From: Pomphorhynchus laevis
Lineage: Eukaryota; Acanthocephala; Palaeacanthocephala; Echinorhynchida; Pomphorhynchidae
DNA: 64,000 bases
Assembly: GCA_012934845.2 (NCBI GenBank)
Contig: WNNJ02002372.1
Span: 1 to 64,000 of the forward strand
Direction of reading: 5' to 3'
Both the position numbers and the translations under genes were made by a program. Each line of letters opens with the position of its first letter. Position 1 is the first letter of the stretch. Below are positions 55,201 to 61,200 of the stretch, one piece after another. The notes below the pieces were generated by a model. That model had not been told where the DNA came from. It searched no databases and saw only the letters and a program-made list of their open reading frames with translations.

Positions 55201-58200
55201 AGATAATAAATAATATACTTTGTACTAGAATTATATACTATATAATCAAATTTAATCAGAGGAATACGCCCTTAACTTATATTCGGCCCTGCTGCTTGAT
55301 GTAAATTATAGAAAATCTAAAAACAATTATTAATTTTATTATTTAATTATTAAATTTTGATTTATCATTATTATGCTTTGTTTATAATTATATTAAATAC
55401 GTAGACTCTGGTAGCCGATTTGATTTATATAAAATTTCATTACTTAAATTAAGTTAAAATTTAAAATTTAAATTTGAAATAAAATACGATTCTTATGATT
55501 TGACTAATAAATAATAGACGATGTATCATAATAAGGATTATTGAATAAAATAGTTATTGAATTAAACATCACTCTGAGAGATATTAAACACATAAATGAC
55601 AGTCAAAATATTAAATTTGTTTATCTGAATTGCACGTATCAATATTTTACCATTGTAGATTTCATTATTCAATTTAGATTTAATTGGCAAGGAAACAGTG
55701 TGCTCCTACAAATAAAATCACTTATCATGCAGATTACTGATTTGTACTTAATGATGCATAAAAGTTTTTGCTGAATACATAAGAATAGTTACAGCGAAAG
55801 AAATTAACGAATAAATCTAAGTAATGGAATAATCGAAATTTAATAAATATAATGCATAATTACTTACTGGGTTCTTCCGTGGTTGCTTCAATTTTCTTGT
55901 TGTCTATATCATTTTCAACCAGTATATTACTACCACAGTGGTCGCAATCAGTAAAGTTGGTAGTTAAATATAAAGAATTATTGACACTGATGGAGTCCGT
56001 ATTAAATTTTGCAAAATCCCGTCCTCCTACCTCAAATAGAAAGAAAATGTATAAAGCTACAGCATAACATACGATAAAAATCTGATTAATAAGAAAAATT
56101 GAAACGAACCATTACATAAGGATCTATAAGAAATTTTAACAATTTTGCAGTGTTACATTGCGGTTTGACCATAACGACAATTACGTTGCAGCAGAATAGA
56201 TAGAGAGACGTTCAATTATAAACGTTTAATGAATTCAATCATAAACATCATAATGGAATTCTTAGTTCTAGCGTTATACTGTAAAATCATAATGAAATCA
56301 ACGAAGAATTTACATTTACATTCATTTTACATTTGGAGTAAGCACCGCCCTTTGGAAAATGGAAACAAATACAGACACTTTATTCGAAACTTAGATTTGT
56401 AAATTGAATTTCATGATCGACAGTTCGATTTAAATGCTCTAATATACTCGATCATAAGACATTTGAATACTGAAAGTTTATATGCCTAAGTTAAACATCA
56501 CTAATTCCAATAAAGGCATAGTTTGTCATTTTTTCATTGATATTAAAAAATAATGGATTGAAGGAATTGTGGTCATTTTTAAAATAGTGATAACAAAAGC
56601 AATACTATCGATGTTTGTTGTGGACGATTTACCTAAAAACAAAACACAAATAATATCAAAAATCCTACAAAACATGTAAATTTGAGAAGAAAGCAGAATT
56701 CATACATCAATATTATTAGCGAGATTTGGTCCGGTCTTGCATCGAAAATTAGATCGTTGCAGTGAAGAAAAATAGTTTGTGACAATGTCAATCAAAGAAA
56801 GTTCGGCAGTTCGTCTAAGGAAATCTACAAGTTGTAAAATAAGAACACTAAGTAAGTATGTAGGAAAGCATACTGTTAAACCGAAATTCGAAGCATATTC
56901 TGCACAAATTATCAAAGCATTTTAATGCTGTGTCGTTAGAAATAATTTTTCTGTCTCCATATTCGCAAATCAGCAATTGACGCAAAACCTTAAAGAACGT
57001 TTTTTGTTGTTATTCATTTTGTAAAACATCAGCGTTTTTCATCTGATTAAATATAAGATACCGGAGATTTATTGATAAAATATTATAAATTTTTACTAAT
57101 TGAATAAACAAAGGTACTAAATGAAAAATATACATCACTGTGAAAATAAGGTTCGCTCACTGCTATCATATGCTTAAATTTAAGTTAAAATAGAAGTATC
57201 TGGTTATGAACAAGGCTACTATTGCTCATTCACAACGATAAACTTGCAACAAAATTAATTATTTTTGCTTATTCAAATTTTAAATAAATTAAAAATTAAT
57301 ATATCTTTAGTAATTTAGTATATAAATGAAATGTTTGTTGCACATTTAGAGGTTTTTTAACGAAGCGTGTAATTTCAATACTATAGCATAATATCGATAA
57401 ATGAACAAATATATTAAAGTACAATTTTAGCATCGCGAAAACAACACCAGCCTTAAAATGTTTAAATAAGCCGTGATATTTTTTAATATTGCAAGCACGT
57501 TACATTTGTGTATAATATTAGCACAATAAATTCGCAATGATTCAGATAAAATCAAAATATTAATATGTAACGTAACTTAACAAATCATTCATATAAAAAG
57601 AATATAAAAATCGTGATCAATAAAAAGCATAAATTGGCCACTGAAAGACGATAAAGAGTAGAGGATAAAGGATGATCATGATGTGCTGATATGAGTAAAA
57701 CCAGAACGTTAAAAAGCACATGCACACGTCTTCAATATTCGGTAAAGAGCACTTCAACATGCAAGTCGATAAACCTCTTATATTTAGCAACATGCCGAGA
57801 ATGTAAGCAGCAATATCTCGAAGAAACAGTATATCAAAAGTAAAGCCGCTAGCTTAATTTGAAATTCAGCTATCTAGAATAGTATGGAATTGTATTCAAA
57901 ATGACGAATAAAACTAAATATAATAAATAATCTAATATAATAAATAATAAATTTTTATTTTATCTCTAATTTTATCTAATATATAAGTTTTCCAGACGTT
58001 TATCTTTGACGTATCTAAGCTTTTACTATTAATATATAATAAATATAAAAAATCAATGTGACGAAAAGTGGCTACTGCTTGTAGAAAACATCGAAAAAAC
58101 ATGAGTATTTGTAGTTATTTTATTCTGTCCGAATATAATAACAACGCAAATGTTTGAAAATACAATTCCAACAAGATAGTATTTTCGAGGAATCATTCCG

Positions 58201-61200
58201 GTCTAATTACCGAAAATGAAATAACTGAAATAGTTAAATGTAGCATGAGATCAGTTGTCGGAGATAATTTAACTCTTCGAAAAGGAGCCGTTTGACTGTT
58301 GTCGGTAAAAATATTTATCAAGTGAGTAAATATCAAGCTGCAAACTAAAAAGAATATAAGCCAATCAAATGAGTTGCTTCAAGAAATTTCATAATTCATA
58401 TCAACTAACTGAGTTTTCATATTTTTCACTAAATGTAAATTAAAAATAAAGAAAAATAATTATAAATAATTGAAGATATTAAAGTCATCAATTTTCTCGA
58501 ATTTAGTAAATGTTAATATTTTGGAACAAATTAGAATTAAAGATAAAGGATAATTCAATATTTCAATGGCAATTGCCATTACCTGGAAAATAAGTTTTTA
58601 TTTTAACCTGTAAAATTGTAAAAAATTATTTTCCTGATGATGACAATTGCCATTGAAATATTAAATAATCATTTGTCTTTGATTCTCCTTTGTTCCTATA
58701 AATTAACAATTATAAATAATAAATAATTATATAAGATTTTATATAATTTAAATTAAAATTAAAAATTAAAATTTAAAATAAGAGTCATTTTTTATTCATT
58801 GAATAATAAATAACATATGATAAATATCGAAATAAGGAATAAAGATGGAAATAATAAATAAATATAAGAATGAGGAATAAAGGCCATCAGGAGAAACTGC
58901 TATGTTATCAGGTTTCGGCCCTTATTTCTAAATGAAACATAGCATATTTTACAAAAGATGATAAAACGTGTCGTTTCATATAAAATCGTTAGATTTATCA
59001 GGTTGTTGTGTTATCTTTTAACATGTAATCTTTTAACAAGAGATGACAACCGTTTCATTTCATATAAAATCGTTAGATTTATCAGGTTGCCGTGTTATTA
59101 ATCACAATTTAGCTTAACTAAATAAAACATTCATTTTATAATGGTTATTGTTTCCTCTGATCCAATGTATCGACACAAAAATTAAAAAGTACATTTAAAT
59201 AAGCGTGTCATTATAACTTACGGATTACACTATCAGCACAAATCAGCCGACAGAGTCGTAAAACACAATTGCTGATACCGAAACATTTAGCCATTAATTG
59301 TTTACAGATCTAACTGAATTTATCAATTTCTATCTCTACAACATGGTAAGCGACGCGTTTAAAAAAATATTCGTAATTTGAAGTGAGTAACGTATGTATA
59401 TGTAGAGGTACAAAACAGGCAAATAGAATTGTTTTGTTTGATTATGCCTACCGATATTATATTGATTGTAATCGTATCTTCACCAGCAGTAATAGAGCTA
59501 AACTTAGTTTTATTTACACCATCAGCAATGAAATCTCCGCAATTAGGCGCTGTCAACCATTTTGCTAAAATTAAAAACATATATTTTCATTGAATTAAAA
59601 ATAAATAGCAAATGATTTAAAAGGTAAAAATGTAACATCTTTATTCGAAAGAATGAGGATTAGTCGACAATTCATATAAAAAGAAATACGCAAAGGATTG
59701 TTCAATTGCTGAGTGAGTATTGATTAATTAATAGGTTGTGGATGGATGTAATGGGTAGACAATTGACCGAATAGTTTGATCGAAATTTCCAATTAAGAAG
59801 AATATGCTTGTAGTGTTTGTTAGCGACTTAAATAATCAAACAAAAACTACGCAAAATTTTGATATTTCTCGATTAAAATATCGAAACACTTTTTAATTCA
59901 GTAAAATTATTATAAGCTAACTGTAAAAAAAACACTAAAAATTATTTTCAACGTTGCCTTAAGTAGCTTTTGTTTTTATAAAAAGTCCATTGTCACGATT
60001 ATAAGCGTCATGCACATAATTATTTAATATAAGATCACTTACATTCAAAACTGATATAACTGTTTATTTTCAAAATTATGTCGTTGTCTTAGCATTTAGA
60101 TAATCAATAGGTATTATAAGTCATTATAATCCATTCTGCATTTTACAAATCGATGTATCGATGCTAATATTGAGAACAGGAGAAACTAGTTGATACTACA
60201 ACATTAAAATTGAATCTAAAATAGATTTGAACACTCTGCATTTTAACATATACCGTTATATATAATTAAATTGTAATATATAACAATGTCATTTTCTTAA
60301 TTGGGTTAAAGTTTTTTAAACTAAAAGAAGCAATTTTTTGATTTAAATAGCATTTAAATAATTGTTTAAATGTGACTAAATTTCGCGAAAATTCATGTAT
60401 AATTAAAATATAAATAATTGTTTGTAAACAATTTTATGAATTTACTGTAAACGTTTTTAATTTAAGATTATTAAATCAGCTAACTGAGTCTACGTATTTA
60501 ATATAATTAAATAATAAACAAAACATAATAATGCTAAATCAAAGTTTAATAATTAAATAATAAAATTAATAATTGTTTTAGATTTTCTATAATTTAAACA
60601 AGTTAAAATAAAAAATTTAAATTCAAAATAAAGTCATTTTCATGAATTGACTAATAAATAACAGACGTTGTATCAAAATAAGAATTAGAGGTCATCAGGA
60701 GGAACTGCTATGCTATCAGGTTTCGGCCCTTAACTCTCTACCCAACATAGCAGCGGGGCCAAATACATGCTAATGATGTATTTCCTCTGAAATAACTATC
60801 TAGTATCTTATTCTAATGCAAAGTATATTATTTATTATCCATCCATAAAAATTTGCCACTTAAGAGTTTAAATTTATTCTTTATATTATTGTGTTGATTT
60901 ATATATTTTACTATTTTCTGCTTGATGTTATTTTTATAGTAACCTAGTTTAAAATATGTATCTATTAAATTATTTAAATGATTTTTAAGAAAGCCAATAT
61001 CATTACATATTGTTGCAATTCTTAAAATTTTATTATTTAATGTATTATATTTTATATTATATGGTATGCATGAATGCTCATGCAAAAATATGATTCTTGT
61101 AAATTTAAATATGTCATCTTTACGATATAAATTAATAGTAGTTTTAGTTAATGTTAATTTAATGTTCATATCTAGATATACACCTTTTTTATCATTAATA

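Larger units (their letters stand above)
52078..55430 (+). mobile_element. Naiad-type PLE, most complete copy (N-terminal GIY-YIG, then RT)
   Basis: Starts at CTGACATGTTATTATTGACC, shared with the derivative at 14,668, and ends at the signature near 55,430. Layout: GC-rich structured 5' UTR (52,245-52,480), GIY-YIG region (52,505-52,780), linker (52,949-53,449), RT (53,815-55,147), then a shortened 3' UTR and tail. The nuclease-first order is that of the Naiad/Chlamys clade described for invertebrates and protists, opposite to standard Penelope elements. Coding sequence is broken in a few places. It is in GBF1 intron 7, antisense to the gene, immediately behind another Naiad terminus, as in tandem Penelope-like copies. 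Confidence 0.87.

Noticed and set aside
55852-56067. Plus-strand 71-residue hydrophobic frame
   Set aside because: Antisense of GBF1 exon 7, which has good splice sites and the right phase.
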